A stretch of DNA of 64,000 bases, from contig JAPHUD010000028.1 of assembly GCA_026196775.1 (NCBI GenBank), forward strand, positions 62,001-126,000, given 5' to 3'. Every line of letters starts with the position of its first letter. Positions within the stretch are counted from its first letter, which is position 1. Of the stretch, positions 36,396-44,681 are shown in pieces. Both the position numbers and the translations under genes were made by a program. The DNA comes from Flavobacteriales bacterium. Lineage in GTDB: Bacteria > Bacteroidota > Bacteroidia > Flavobacteriales_E > Vicingaceae. Below the pieces are notes generated by a model. That model was not told the origin of the DNA, searched no databases, and saw nothing but the letters and a program-made list of their open reading frames with translations.

Positions 36396-36482
36396 ATGTC
36401 TATGAAACGAACCATATTAAAAAATTTAAACCACAAAAAATTGATTATTGGCAAGTTACATCTGAACGAATTAATACAATAA
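36396..36482 (+). CDS. possible 28-residue peptide in the leader of the NamZ gene
   Basis: ATG at 36396 opens a 28-codon frame, highly basic and hydrophobic (with NLNHKKLIIGKLHLNELIQ near its end), stopping 11 bases before the next gene. Its composition recalls the Lys/Leu/Asn-rich leader peptides of Bacteroidota ribosomal peptides, but it has no Cys or Ser/Thr-rich core. It may be a leader peptide or chance. Confidence 0.25.
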   Translation: MSMKRTILKNLNHKKLIIGKLHLNELIQ

Positions 36483-36493
36483 ATATAAAACAG

Positions 36494-37732
36494 ATGAAAC
36501 AAATCTTATACATATTGTTTTTTATCTTTTTTTATTCTAGTTGTGATGCTCAGCAAGATAAAAAGATACCCGAAAACATGCAGGCGGTTACTATACCTAA
36601 AATTATGGTAGAACAACCTAACTTGCCTATTGTTACTGGAGCCGAGCAAACAGAAAAGTATCTTCCGTTATTGCAAAACAAAAAAGTAGGAATTGTTGCC
36701 AACCATACTGCATTTATAGATAAAATACATTTGGTGGATAGTCTTTTAGAATTAAAAATAAATGTGGTAAAAGTGTTTAGCCCAGAACATGGTTTTAGAG
36801 GAAATGCTGATGCTGGAGAAAAAGTTAATTCTGAAATTGATGAAAAAACACAACTGCCTATAGTTTCGCTTTACGGGAAAAATAAAAAACCTACCAAAGA
36901 ACAATTGCAAGGATTAGATGTGATGATTTTTGATATTCAGGATGTAGGAGCAAGGTTCTACACTTACATTTCTACTATGCATTATGTGATGGAAGCTTGT
37001 GCTGAAAATAATATTCTGCTTATCATTTTGGACAGACCGAATCCTAATGGGCATTTTGTTGATGGACCAATTTTAGAAGAAAAGTACAAATCTTTTATTG
37101 GGATGCATCCTGTGCCAATAGTTCATGGAATGACGATAGGAGAATTCGCTCAAATGATTAATGGCGAAAAATGGTTGCAAAATGGTGTGCAATGCGATTT
37201 AACCATCATAAAAATGAAACATTATGATCATTTAAGTGTTTATGAGTTGCCAATAAAACCCTCACCTAATTTGCCGAATATGAGTAGTGTTTATTTATAT
37301 CCTTCTTTGTGTTTATTTGAAGGCACACCTATGAGTGTTGGTAGAGGGACAGAAAAACCTTTTCAGGTATTAGGACATCCAAAAATTAACTCAGAAAAAT
37401 ACAGTTTTACACCAAAAAGTATGGAAGGAGCCAAACAGCCTAAGTTGGAAGGACAACTTTGTAAAGGGTATGATTTATCGGAATATGGAGAGACTTGTAT
37501 GCGAGGATTAAAAAAATTAAATTTATTTTGGTTGTTAGATATTTATAAGAATTTTCCAGAAAAAGAAGGTTTTTTTGGTAGTTCATTTAATTTATTAGCC
37601 GGAACTGGCCAACTTCAAGAGCAAATTAAAACAGGTAAAACCGAAAAAGAAATTTATGCCTCTTGGCAAGAGGGTTTGAAACAATTTAAAATTACCCGAA
37701 AAAAATATTTGCTGTATCGGGATTTTGAGTGA
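36494..37732 (+). CDS. namZ: DUF1343 exo-beta-N-acetylmuramidase (NamZ-type, GH171)
   Basis: Removes non-reducing MurNAc from peptidoglycan fragments during cell-wall recycling. The 412 residues start with a lipoprotein signal (FFYSSCDAQ, Cys17), so it is anchored in the envelope. Family blocks are clear: KKVGIVANHTAFIDKIHLVD, VFSPEHGFRGNADAGEKV, LPIVSLYGKNKKPTKEQL, MIFDIQDVGARFYTYISTM, LIILDRPNPNGHFVDGPI, and YPSLCLFEGTPMSVGRGTEKPF. The symbol rests on family membership; the muramidase activity is known for DUF1343 members of Bacillus and Tannerella. Confidence 0.9.
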   Translation: MKQILYILFFIFFYSSCDAQQDKKIPENMQAVTIPKIMVEQPNLPIVTGAEQTEKYLPLLQNKKVGIVANHTAFIDKIHLVDSLLELKINVVKVFSPEHGFRGNADAGEKVNSEIDEKTQLPIVSLYGKNKKPTKEQLQGLDVMIFDIQDVGARFYTYISTMHYVMEACAENNILLIILDRPNPNGHFVDGPILEEKYKSFIGMHPVPIVHGMTIGEFAQMINGEKWLQNGVQCDLTIIKMKHYDHLSVYELPIKPSPNLPNMSSVYLYPSLCLFEGTPMSVGRGTEKPFQVLGHPKINSEKYSFTPKSMEGAKQPKLEGQLCKGYDLSEYGETCMRGLKKLNLFWLLDIYKNFPEKEGFFGSSFNLLAGTGQLQEQIKTGKTEKEIYASWQEGLKQFKITRKKYLLYRDFE

Positions 37733-37754
37733 AGATCAAGACAAAAGTCAGTAT

Positions 37755-40016
37755 TTAAATTCTTACGCCAATAATACAAACATCATCTACTTGTTCTTCG
37801 TTTCCTTTCCATGTATTAAAGGCTTCGTTTAGTAATTCCTTTTGTTCATCCATGGTGTTTTTCTGTAAACTTAAAAGCAATTGTTTTAGTTGTGAAGTTT
37901 TAAACTTTTTGCCCTTTTCACCTCCAAACTGATCTTGATAACCATCAGTAAATATATAAAGGGTATCATCCTTTTTAAGTTCTATTGTATGAGTGGTAAA
38001 TGGTTTTGGGTTGTCTGTTTTTCCAATAGGCTGTTTGTCAGGTTTGTACTCTAGAAGTTCATCATTTCTTATAACCCATAACGGATTATTGGCTCCTGAC
38101 CATTGAAGACTTGCCATACCTGAATTGTTTTGAAAGTTTGTCAGGTCTAATTTACAAAGTGATATGTCCATTCCATCTTTTACATCTTCTTCACTTTTCT
38201 CAAAACGTTTTACTACTAATTCTCTAGTTCTGTCTAATAATTCCCCTGTATCTGTAATATGCTCTTCCAGAAGTGCTTTAGATAATGCATTAGAACAAAC
38301 TACCGAAACCATAGCTCCAGGCACACCATGTCCAGTGCAATCGGCTGCGGCAAAATAAACAATGGCATCTTTATTAGAAGAGTTAGGTAAACTTTCTAGC
38401 CAATAAAAATCACCACTTACAATGTCTTTAGGTTTAAAAAATACAAAGCCATTTTTGAGGTTATCTGAAATTGAATAACGAGAAGGGAGTATGGCTTCTT
38501 GAATGCGTTTGGCATAATTTATAGAATCAGATATTTCTTTGTTTTTTTCTTCAACAATCTCTTTTTGGTGAGTTATTTCATTATTTTTTTGGTGTAGTAA
38601 TTTATTGTGTTTTTTTCTTTGCTGATTGCTTTTAAAAACAATTAGTACCAAAGTTAATAGGATTAACCCTAAACCTAACGAACCATAAAGTTGCAGTGAT
38701 TTTCTTTTATTTTCTTCATCTGCCTTTGCTAATTTAACATCTTTTAATGCGTTAGTTTTGTTTAGTAATTCAATTTCTTGTTGTTTCCTTTCGCTTTGGT
38801 ATTTTTTCTCCATTTCATTTATTAACGCTGTATTCTTAGTATTAGTAACACTATCGTTTAGTGTAAGATATTGAGATTGATGGTAAAATGCTTTTTCAAA
38901 AGCTTTTAAGCTTTCATAGGTTAATGATAAACCTTTATGAGCTTTTATAGCGTAATCTACATAACCAGTTTTTTGTGCGTTATTTAAAGCTTCTTGATAT
39001 AAAGTTAATGCTTGGGTATATTTTCCTTTTTTATTATAAATTTTTGCTGCAGAAATCTGAGAAATAGCTAGTTTACCATGTGCCCCTATTTCTTTTTTTA
39101 TTTCAATTGATTTCAATGCATATTCTAATGCTTTGTCATCATCGCCTGTTAGTTCAAAATTGACACTAAGATTATTGTAACATTGAGCAATCATAGGTTT
39201 ATCTCCTAGTTCAATAAAAATTTCTAAGGCTTCAAAAAACAATTTTCTAGCTTTTTCATATTTACCTAAATAGTCATAAGAAGTACCTAAACTTGTTAAA
39301 GATATGCCATATTGTTTTTGGTCGCCAATACTTTTTGCTTCTATTTTTTGTCGTTCGTATATTTTTATTGCTTCATGGTAATTTTTTTGTCCAGTATAAA
39401 TTAATCCGATATTTGACAGTGTACCTATTGTCATTGAGGTGTCTTTTAAATTTTCATATATATTCAATGCTTGTAAATACAATTTAAGTGCCTCCGTAGG
39501 ATTTCCAGCAATATCATACATGATTCCTGTATTGTTGTAGGACTGACCAGCCCCTAAGCTATCTCCTGTCTCTATTCTTAGTTTACCTGCTTTTTTAAAA
39601 TTATCACCTGCTTTTTCATAATCTCCTGAATAGTAATAAGCTACACCTATGTCATTATAACTTTCAGCTACTCCGCTTTTATTTTTTATTTCTTCATGTA
39701 TTTTTTTAGTTTTTTTATAATATTTAACAGCTATTGGATAATTTCCAATTGCTTGAGCGGTTAACGCATATTCACGATAAGCTTCTGCTAACCATTTTTT
39801 TTCTTTATGTTCTTTTGCTAAAAGTATGGCTTGGTTATTAAAATAGTATGCTGAATCTGGATTGTCTTTTCGATAAAATAATGCTAATTGTTCGTAGGCA
39901 ATAATCTTAGAAGTATCGGAACTTGTTGTTTGTATGAAATTATATAAACTATCTGAAGCACTATTAGCATTACACCAAAATGGAATAATTAGTAATAAAA
40001 CTAGGAAATTTTTCAT
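37755..40016 (-). CDS. TPR-SpoIIE (PP2C-type) serine/threonine phosphatase
   Basis: Signalling phosphatase of 753 residues from the ATG at 40016 (signal peptide FWCNA follows; a frame from 40034 adds six residues). About eight TPR repeats (for example SYNDIGVAYYYSGDYEKAGDNFKKAG) fill residues 40-390 in the periplasm, then a helix (about 440-460), a coiled coil, and a cytosolic SpoIIE domain with DIVSGDFYW (Asp536), AAADCTGHGVPG (Asp559) and FTDGYQD (Asp691), all metal ligands kept. The divergent neighbour is a SiaC-like protein, so phosphatase and likely substrate are neighbours. Confidence 0.9.
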   Translation of the reverse strand: MKNFLVLLLIIPFWCNANSASDSLYNFIQTTSSDTSKIIAYEQLALFYRKDNPDSAYYFNNQAILLAKEHKEKKWLAEAYREYALTAQAIGNYPIAVKYYKKTKKIHEEIKNKSGVAESYNDIGVAYYYSGDYEKAGDNFKKAGKLRIETGDSLGAGQSYNNTGIMYDIAGNPTEALKLYLQALNIYENLKDTSMTIGTLSNIGLIYTGQKNYHEAIKIYERQKIEAKSIGDQKQYGISLTSLGTSYDYLGKYEKARKLFFEALEIFIELGDKPMIAQCYNNLSVNFELTGDDDKALEYALKSIEIKKEIGAHGKLAISQISAAKIYNKKGKYTQALTLYQEALNNAQKTGYVDYAIKAHKGLSLTYESLKAFEKAFYHQSQYLTLNDSVTNTKNTALINEMEKKYQSERKQQEIELLNKTNALKDVKLAKADEENKRKSLQLYGSLGLGLILLTLVLIVFKSNQQRKKHNKLLHQKNNEITHQKEIVEEKNKEISDSINYAKRIQEAILPSRYSISDNLKNGFVFFKPKDIVSGDFYWLESLPNSSNKDAIVYFAAADCTGHGVPGAMVSVVCSNALSKALLEEHITDTGELLDRTRELVVKRFEKSEEDVKDGMDISLCKLDLTNFQNNSGMASLQWSGANNPLWVIRNDELLEYKPDKQPIGKTDNPKPFTTHTIELKKDDTLYIFTDGYQDQFGGEKGKKFKTSQLKQLLLSLQKNTMDEQKELLNEAFNTWKGNEEQVDDVCIIGVRI

Positions 40017-40168
40017 GGGGTCTAAAATAGACATTTTTATTCTTTTCTAAGTGAAAACTGAAGGTGCTATATAATTTTTATAATTTCAAATATCTCTAGT
40101 TGTTTTTATTTACAATTTCATAACATACTGTTAATTGTCGCATTACATTAAAAAAAATAGTCTATTAG

Positions 40169-40176
40169 TAGTTTTG
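40169..40176 (+). promoter_or_regulatory. -7 element of the siaC-like gene
   Basis: TAGTTTTG matches TAnnTTTG and lies 12 bases before the start codon at 40189, so the mRNA leader would be about 6 bases long. No -33 TTTG is seen. Confidence 0.45.
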
Positions 40177-40188
40177 AAATAAAAAACA

Positions 40189-40578
40189 ATGGACAAATTT
40201 GAAATTAAAGAAGATACTAATACTCCCTTAGTTTTAATCAATTTTAAAACAGGAAACATCAAGTTAATAGGTTCTTCTACCCATTCAAAACCAGAAGAAT
40301 TTTACCCCACAATTTTAAAAATGCTTAAAAAGTATTTTGAAGATCCAGCAAAAATCACCAAAGTTTTAATTGATTTAGATTATTACAATGACGCTTCTTT
40401 CAACTATATTTTTCAGTTGGTAGAATTAATTGTTGGCTTAGAAAAATTTAATAGAACACAACTTAATTTAGAGTGGTATTGCCACCCTGAAGATAGAGGT
40501 ATAATTGAAGATATTGCTATGATTAGCAACAACCTTCAATATTCTATTAAAGTGTTAACTTATGAGTTGGTAGGGTAG
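40189..40578 (+). CDS. SiaC-like (DUF1987) regulatory protein
   Basis: Small STAS-like switch protein of 129 residues. In Pseudomonas, SiaC is phosphorylated on Thr68 by SiaB and dephosphorylated by the PP2C phosphatase SiaA, and unphosphorylated SiaC activates a diguanylate cyclase. The family pattern is clear: TPLVLINFKTGNIKLIGSS, EEFYPTILKML, and LIDLDYYNDASFNYIFQLVE. The phosphosite region, LNTSS in SiaC as I recall it, reads YNDAS here, giving Asp68 in place of the phosphothreonine. It is divergent from a SpoIIE phosphatase gene. No SiaB kinase or GGDEF gene is in the window. Confidence 0.82.
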   Translation: MDKFEIKEDTNTPLVLINFKTGNIKLIGSSTHSKPEEFYPTILKMLKKYFEDPAKITKVLIDLDYYNDASFNYIFQLVELIVGLEKFNRTQLNLEWYCHPEDRGIIEDIAMISNNLQYSIKVLTYELVG

Positions 40579-40579
40579 T

Positions 40580-40602
40580 GAGTTTCAGGTTCAAAGTTCA
40601 AA
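40580..40602. repeat. short degenerate repeat TTCAAAGTTCAAAC
   Basis: Two GTTCAAA units in tandem between the convergent siaC-like and M42 genes, similar in reverse orientation to the GTTTGAAGTTTGA stretch at about 33609-33630. Possibly remains of a dispersed intergenic repeat. Confidence 0.25.
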
Positions 40603-40612
40603 CAGCTTTCTA

Positions 40613-41662
40613 TCAAAATTTCCAGTCGTAAGTATTAATTTCTAATAAACAGTTAGAAAGTAAGTCAATACTTCTTTGAATATCATCTTTGTTTGCCATT
40701 TCAATAACTTGGTGTATATGTCTGGTTGGAATAGAAATAGCACCAGAAATAGCACCACCAGCACTCATTCTTTGTATTCCGGCTGTATCTGTTCCTCCTG
40801 CAGTTAAAATTTCTTTCTGATAGGTAATTTTGTGTTTTTTAGCAACACCTTCCATAAATTTCACCATTCTGTAATCGCAAATAGTAGAGCTATCCATTAC
40901 TTTTATGGCTGTTCCATCACCCAATTTGGTAATCATTTCTTCAGCTTTAGCTCCCGGCACATCGTAAGCAATAGTAGTATCTAATCCAAAACCAAAATCA
41001 GGTTGAATTTTTAATGATGCTACACTTGCTCCTCTAATACCAACTTCCTCTTGAACTGTGAAAACACCATACACATCATAAGGAACAGCTTGTTTTTTTA
41101 AATCTCTTAATGATTCAATAAGAATAAAAACTGCTAATCTGTTGTCTAACGATTTACAGTTAACACAGTTGCCCATTTCTATAAGGTTTCTATCTCTGGT
41201 AATAGGATCTCCAAGGCTTACAATTTTTTCTACTTCTTCTTTATTCATTCCTAAATCAATAAAAAAATCGGTAGTTTTTAGTTGTTTGCTCTTCTCTTCC
41301 GTGGTCATAACATGGACTGGCTTAGAACCCATCACACCAATAATATCTTCTTTTCCGTGGATAATAACCCTTTGAGCAGTTAATGTTTTTGGGTCGAAAC
41401 CTCCTAAAGTATGAAAACGAACAAAGCCGTTATCGTCAATATGGGTAACAATAAAACCGATTTCGTCCATGTGAGCACCAATCATCACTTTTTTGGATTC
41501 TTTTCCTTTTTTAATAGCATAAACGTTGCCCATATTATCTACAGAAACTTCATCAACTAGCGGAGTTACTTCTCTAATTACAATTTCTCTAATACGTTGT
41601 TCATGTCCAGGAGCTCCAGCAGCTTCGGCAATTTCTTTAAGTAAGTTTATGTTTAATGACAT
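40613..41662 (-). CDS. M42-family metallo-aminopeptidase
   Basis: Cytosolic two-metal aminopeptidase (glutamyl or deblocking aminopeptidase type), usually a dodecamer acting on peptides from protein turnover. The 349 residues hold all ligand motifs: GAHMDEIGF (His, Asp), CKSLDNRLAVF (Asp), VQEEVGIRGA (catalytic and metal Glu), GLDTTIAYD (Asp) and the late HIHQVIEMANKDD (His). No signal peptide. The specificity is not predictable. It is followed, in transcription order, by the siaC-like gene on the opposite strand and preceded by pyk 26 bases upstream, so it may share the pyk transcript. Confidence 0.93.
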   Translation of the reverse strand: MSLNINLLKEIAEAAGAPGHEQRIREIVIREVTPLVDEVSVDNMGNVYAIKKGKESKKVMIGAHMDEIGFIVTHIDDNGFVRFHTLGGFDPKTLTAQRVIIHGKEDIIGVMGSKPVHVMTTEEKSKQLKTTDFFIDLGMNKEEVEKIVSLGDPITRDRNLIEMGNCVNCKSLDNRLAVFILIESLRDLKKQAVPYDVYGVFTVQEEVGIRGASVASLKIQPDFGFGLDTTIAYDVPGAKAEEMITKLGDGTAIKVMDSSTICDYRMVKFMEGVAKKHKITYQKEILTAGGTDTAGIQRMSAGGAISGAISIPTRHIHQVIEMANKDDIQRSIDLLSNCLLEINTYDWKF

Positions 41663-41688
41663 AGTAATATTTTTAATGATTTTATTTT

Positions 41689-43116
41689 TTAATCTACAAT
41701 ACTTAGTTTCATCATGTTTGTTTGTCCTTTCTCACTAATAGGCATACTCGCTAAATTGATGACTAAGTCTTTAGATTTTATTCTTTTTTCTTTCTTTAAG
41801 ATGTATTTTATATCAGCAATAGTATGGTCGGTGCTTACAAATTTATCGTAGTAAAAAACTTTTACTCCCCAAACTAAGCTCAACATGTTTAGGATGTCTT
41901 TATTTCCTGTAAACACAAAAATACCAGCTCTTGGTCTAAAACTCGATACTTTAAAGCCTGTATATCCAGAAAAAGTCATGGTGACAATTGCAGCAGCATT
42001 TGTTCTGTGAGCTAACCTGCAAGAGTTAAAACAGATAGAATCTGTGATGTATCTTTCTTCATTATTTTCATCGGGTGGATATTCATAATGATAAAGAGAG
42101 TCATGTGTTTCTACATTTTCGATAATGCTTGCCATAGCTTTTATTACTGCTACAGGGTGCTTTCCTACTGATGTTTCTGCACTAAGCATTACCGCATCAG
42201 CACCATCTAAAACCGCATTTGCTACATCGTTTACTTCTGCTCTTGTGGGAGTAATGTTTTCTATCATGCTTTCCATCATCTGGGTAGCAATAATTACAGG
42301 CTTAGCAGCTTGCATACACTTTTTCACTATCATTTTTTGGGTAAGTGGTACTTTGTGGAAAGGAATTTCAACACCTAAGTCACCACGAGCAACCATTATG
42401 GCATCTGTTTCTTTAATAATGTCATCAATTTCGGCTACAGCTTCAGGTTTTTCAATTTTAGCAACAATTTTAGCATTGCTTTTTGCTTTTGCAATAAGGT
42501 GTCTTAGTTCAATAATATCTCTAGCATTTCTTACAAAGGATAAACCTATCCAAGAGATGTTCATTTTTAGAGCAAATTTTAAATCTTCTAAATCTTTTTC
42601 TGTTAAACTTGGTAAAGAAACTTTGGTATTAGGTAGATTAACACCTTTATTAGAGGATAATCTTCCACCATGAATTACCTTAGTAATTACTTCGTTTTTT
42701 CGGTTGGTAGAGATTACTTCTAACGATAATTTACCATCATCTAACAAAATTTTTTCCTTTGGTTTTACATCTTTAGGAAAGTTTTGGTAGCTGATGTATG
42801 CTTTTTCGGCATTTCCTTCGCATTTTGTTGAAGTAAGAATAAAATTACTTCCATTTTTAAGCATTACACCATTGTTCTCAATTTTTCCTACTCTTATTTT
42901 TGGTCCTTGTAAGTCTGCTAAAATAGCTGTGTGTGTTCCTAATTCGGTATTTATTTCTCTAATATTATTGATGACTTGTTCATGGTCTTCATAACTTCCG
43001 TGAGAAAAATTAACCCTACAAACGTTTACTCCTGCTTTAATGATTTTTTTAAGCATTGCTTTTGAGGAAGTAGCAGGGCCAATTGTAGCAACAATTTTTG
43101 TTTTTCTATAGTTCAT
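41689..43116 (-). CDS. pyk: pyruvate kinase
   Basis: Last step of glycolysis: phosphoenolpyruvate + ADP to pyruvate + ATP. 475 residues, normal length. Motifs: TKIVATIGPATSS start, VNFSHGSYEDH, ILADLQGPKIRVG (substrate and K+ binding), KIEKPEAVAEIDDI (catalytic Lys), MVARGDLGVEIP (metal-binding) and ATQMMESMI, then the C-terminal effector domain. The start is fixed by immediate contact with the upstream IPExxxVDY-family gene (its stop is directly before this ATG), a neighbourhood typical of Bacteroidota. Confidence 0.97.
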   Translation of the reverse strand: MNYRKTKIVATIGPATSSKAMLKKIIKAGVNVCRVNFSHGSYEDHEQVINNIREINTELGTHTAILADLQGPKIRVGKIENNGVMLKNGSNFILTSTKCEGNAEKAYISYQNFPKDVKPKEKILLDDGKLSLEVISTNRKNEVITKVIHGGRLSSNKGVNLPNTKVSLPSLTEKDLEDLKFALKMNISWIGLSFVRNARDIIELRHLIAKAKSNAKIVAKIEKPEAVAEIDDIIKETDAIMVARGDLGVEIPFHKVPLTQKMIVKKCMQAAKPVIIATQMMESMIENITPTRAEVNDVANAVLDGADAVMLSAETSVGKHPVAVIKAMASIIENVETHDSLYHYEYPPDENNEERYITDSICFNSCRLAHRTNAAAIVTMTFSGYTGFKVSSFRPRAGIFVFTGNKDILNMLSLVWGVKVFYYDKFVSTDHTIADIKYILKKEKRIKSKDLVINLASMPISEKGQTNMMKLSIVD

Positions 43117-43530
43117 CTAAAATAATAAGTTTTGTTTTGATTTAAGTTCGTTAACATCTATTCTGTGTGCGATGATAACAACATCTATTTCTTTAATTTT
43201 TTTTGCTAAAGTATCAACAAATTGGTTAGTAATACTACCTTTTAATAGAAGGAAATAATCTGTACTTTGTTTTTCACTAATTAAGTAACCTTCACTACTT
43301 TTATTGGCAATTACATAATATTCAATGTTGTTGGCTTCGTCAATATATTCAAAAAAGGGGAAGGCAATATTTTCATTCCGTTTTAATATTTCATAATCTT
43401 CAGTCCTTTTAAAGTTTGTCTTGAGCATGTTGTTTAGCGACCAACAAATTCTATAATCTCTTGAGTGGCAACTAATCCCAATCAACTCAAAGTCATATTC
43501 ATTTTCAAGGCTAAACGTTAGTTTTGACAT
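43117..43530 (-). CDS. IPExxxVDY-family protein upstream of pyk
   Basis: Small protein of unknown function, 137 residues, named after a motif which here reads ISEKQSTDY (residues 84-92), so the Pro and Val of the signature are replaced by Ser and Thr. The rest fits the family: start KLTFSLENEYDFELIGISCHSRDY, FFEYIDEANNIEYYVIANKS and FLLLKGSI. The gene is tightly joined to pyk, suggesting a role tied to that enzyme. Unusually for Bacteroidota it has a perfect AGGAGG eight bases before the ATG. Confidence 0.8.
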   Translation of the reverse strand: MSKLTFSLENEYDFELIGISCHSRDYRICWSLNNMLKTNFKRTEDYEILKRNENIAFPFFEYIDEANNIEYYVIANKSSEGYLISEKQSTDYFLLLKGSITNQFVDTLAKKIKEIDVVIIAHRIDVNELKSKQNLLF

Positions 43531-43538
43531 CGCTTTTT

Positions 43539-43544
43539 CCTCCT
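43539..43544 (-). promoter_or_regulatory. canonical Shine-Dalgarno AGGAGG
   Basis: On the minus strand AGGAGG stands 8 bases before the ATG at 43530. Bacteroidota ribosomes rarely use Shine-Dalgarno pairing, so this is notable and supports the chosen start. Confidence 0.7.
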
Positions 43545-43735
43545 AATTTTAATTGTAAAAGTAGCAAAAATTTATGTGTTAAATTAGCTTATTAGTTTCG
43601 ATTTTGAAGCGGTTATTTGAATGCAAAACTTGCTTTGATTGGTAAATTTTGAGGTGTCTAGCTTTTTAAAGACAAAAGTTTTATCAAAGTATCAGAGAGT
43701 TTGTTTTATGTTATTATGTGGTAAAACATGATGAA

Positions 43736-44167
43736 TTAATCCCTTAAGTAAGCAATGCATTTCAATTCAATAGCAATAGGAGAGGGAAGAGCTCCTACTT
43801 CAACAGTAGTTCTACATGGTTGATTTTCTTTAAAATATTCAGCATAAACTTTGTTGTAAGTTTTAAAATCCCTTTTCATATCTGTTAGGAAAACAGTAAC
43901 ATCAACCAAGTCATTCCAGTTAGCACCAGATTCTTCTAAGATAAGTTTTACATTATCGAAAACCGAACGGCATTGAGCTTCAAAATCAAATACTTCGTAA
44001 TTGCCATTTTTGTCGAATTTCAATCCAGGAATATTAGCTTCTTCACTGCCCGAACCAGCGGCTCTAGGACCAACTCCCGATAAGAAAAGTAAATTACCTG
44101 CTTTTTTTGCATGAGGATAAAGCCCCATAGGTTTTGGAGCTTTATCTGTGTTTATGCTGTTACTCAT
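43736..44167 (-). CDS. ridA: RidA/YjgF-family protein
   Basis: Enamine/imine deaminase that removes reactive intermediates such as 2-aminoacrylate. 143 residues. The family signature appears late (NQPCRTTVEVGALPSPIAIELKCIA), with the catalytic Arg in CRTTVEV and the Glu near the end (IELKCIA). The central insertion PGLKFDKNGNYEVFDFEAQCRSVF is longer than in E. coli RidA (about 128 residues), as in the branch linked to aminomuconate or 3-hydroxyanthranilate degradation, so RidA activity is not certain. A gap of about 200 bases without genes follows to 43530. Confidence 0.88.
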   Translation of the reverse strand: MSNSINTDKAPKPMGLYPHAKKAGNLLFLSGVGPRAAGSGSEEANIPGLKFDKNGNYEVFDFEAQCRSVFDNVKLILEESGANWNDLVDVTVFLTDMKRDFKTYNKVYAEYFKENQPCRTTVEVGALPSPIAIELKCIAYLRD

Positions 44168-44185
44168 TATGTTTTGTTTGTTATA

Positions 44186-44671
44186 TTACTCGTTACTAAG
44201 TATAATTTTTTGTAGTTCTTTTAATTTGTTATTTTCCTTCTTTAACTTTTTAGTCATTTCGTTGATTTTGTTTTCACTATTTTTTATGGCTTCATCAACT
44301 TTGTTATCATTATTGGCAGGGTCATTTTTTTGAGCTTGAATTTCTTCTAGATTCTTTTCTTCTTTTTGAATTTCTTCAACCATTGTTTGTATGTTTTTTT
44401 CAACTACTTCTTTATCTTTTTTAGCTTGAATTTTAGCATTGGCAGCTCTATCTTGGCCAAACTCTTTGCCTTCTAGGTCTCCTTTATTCTTCCCATAAGC
44501 ATTTCCGTTATTGGTTTTTTCTTCTTCCTTAACTGAGGCTTCTTTTTGCTTCTTTACTTTCTTTTCTTTTTTCTCAACCTTTACTTCATTTTTAGAAGCT
44601 TTGTTTTGTGCATTAACATTCAACGTAAGTGAAAAAATTAATGCGGTTGCTATTACGATAGTTGTTCTCAT
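44186..44671 (-). CDS. secreted charged coiled-coil protein, unknown
   Basis: 161 residues with a signal peptide (LTLNVNAQ, about residue 22) followed by an almost entirely Lys/Glu/Asn-rich helical region with strong coiled-coil character (for example NKVDEAIKNSENKINEMTKK). A less helical NGNAYGKNKGDLEGKEFGQDRA segment interrupts it at about 55-80. No known family recognised. It lies 10 bases after a lipoprotein gene on the same strand, probably in one operon with it; both are probably envelope proteins. Confidence 0.6.
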   Translation of the reverse strand: MRTTIVIATALIFSLTLNVNAQNKASKNEVKVEKKEKKVKKQKEASVKEEEKTNNGNAYGKNKGDLEGKEFGQDRAANAKIQAKKDKEVVEKNIQTMVEEIQKEEKNLEEIQAQKNDPANNDNKVDEAIKNSENKINEMTKKLKKENNKLKELQKIILSNE

Positions 44672-44681
44672 AGGTTTGGAT

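Noticed and set aside
36396-36482. Precursor of a lanthipeptide or other modified peptide
   Set aside because: No Cys in the frame, no modification enzyme or transporter nearby, so only the leader-like composition supports it.
42125-42673. 182-codon frame antisense to pyruvate kinase
   Set aside because: Low-complexity, hydrophobic translation typical of antisense shadow frames; pyk is unmistakable on the other strand.
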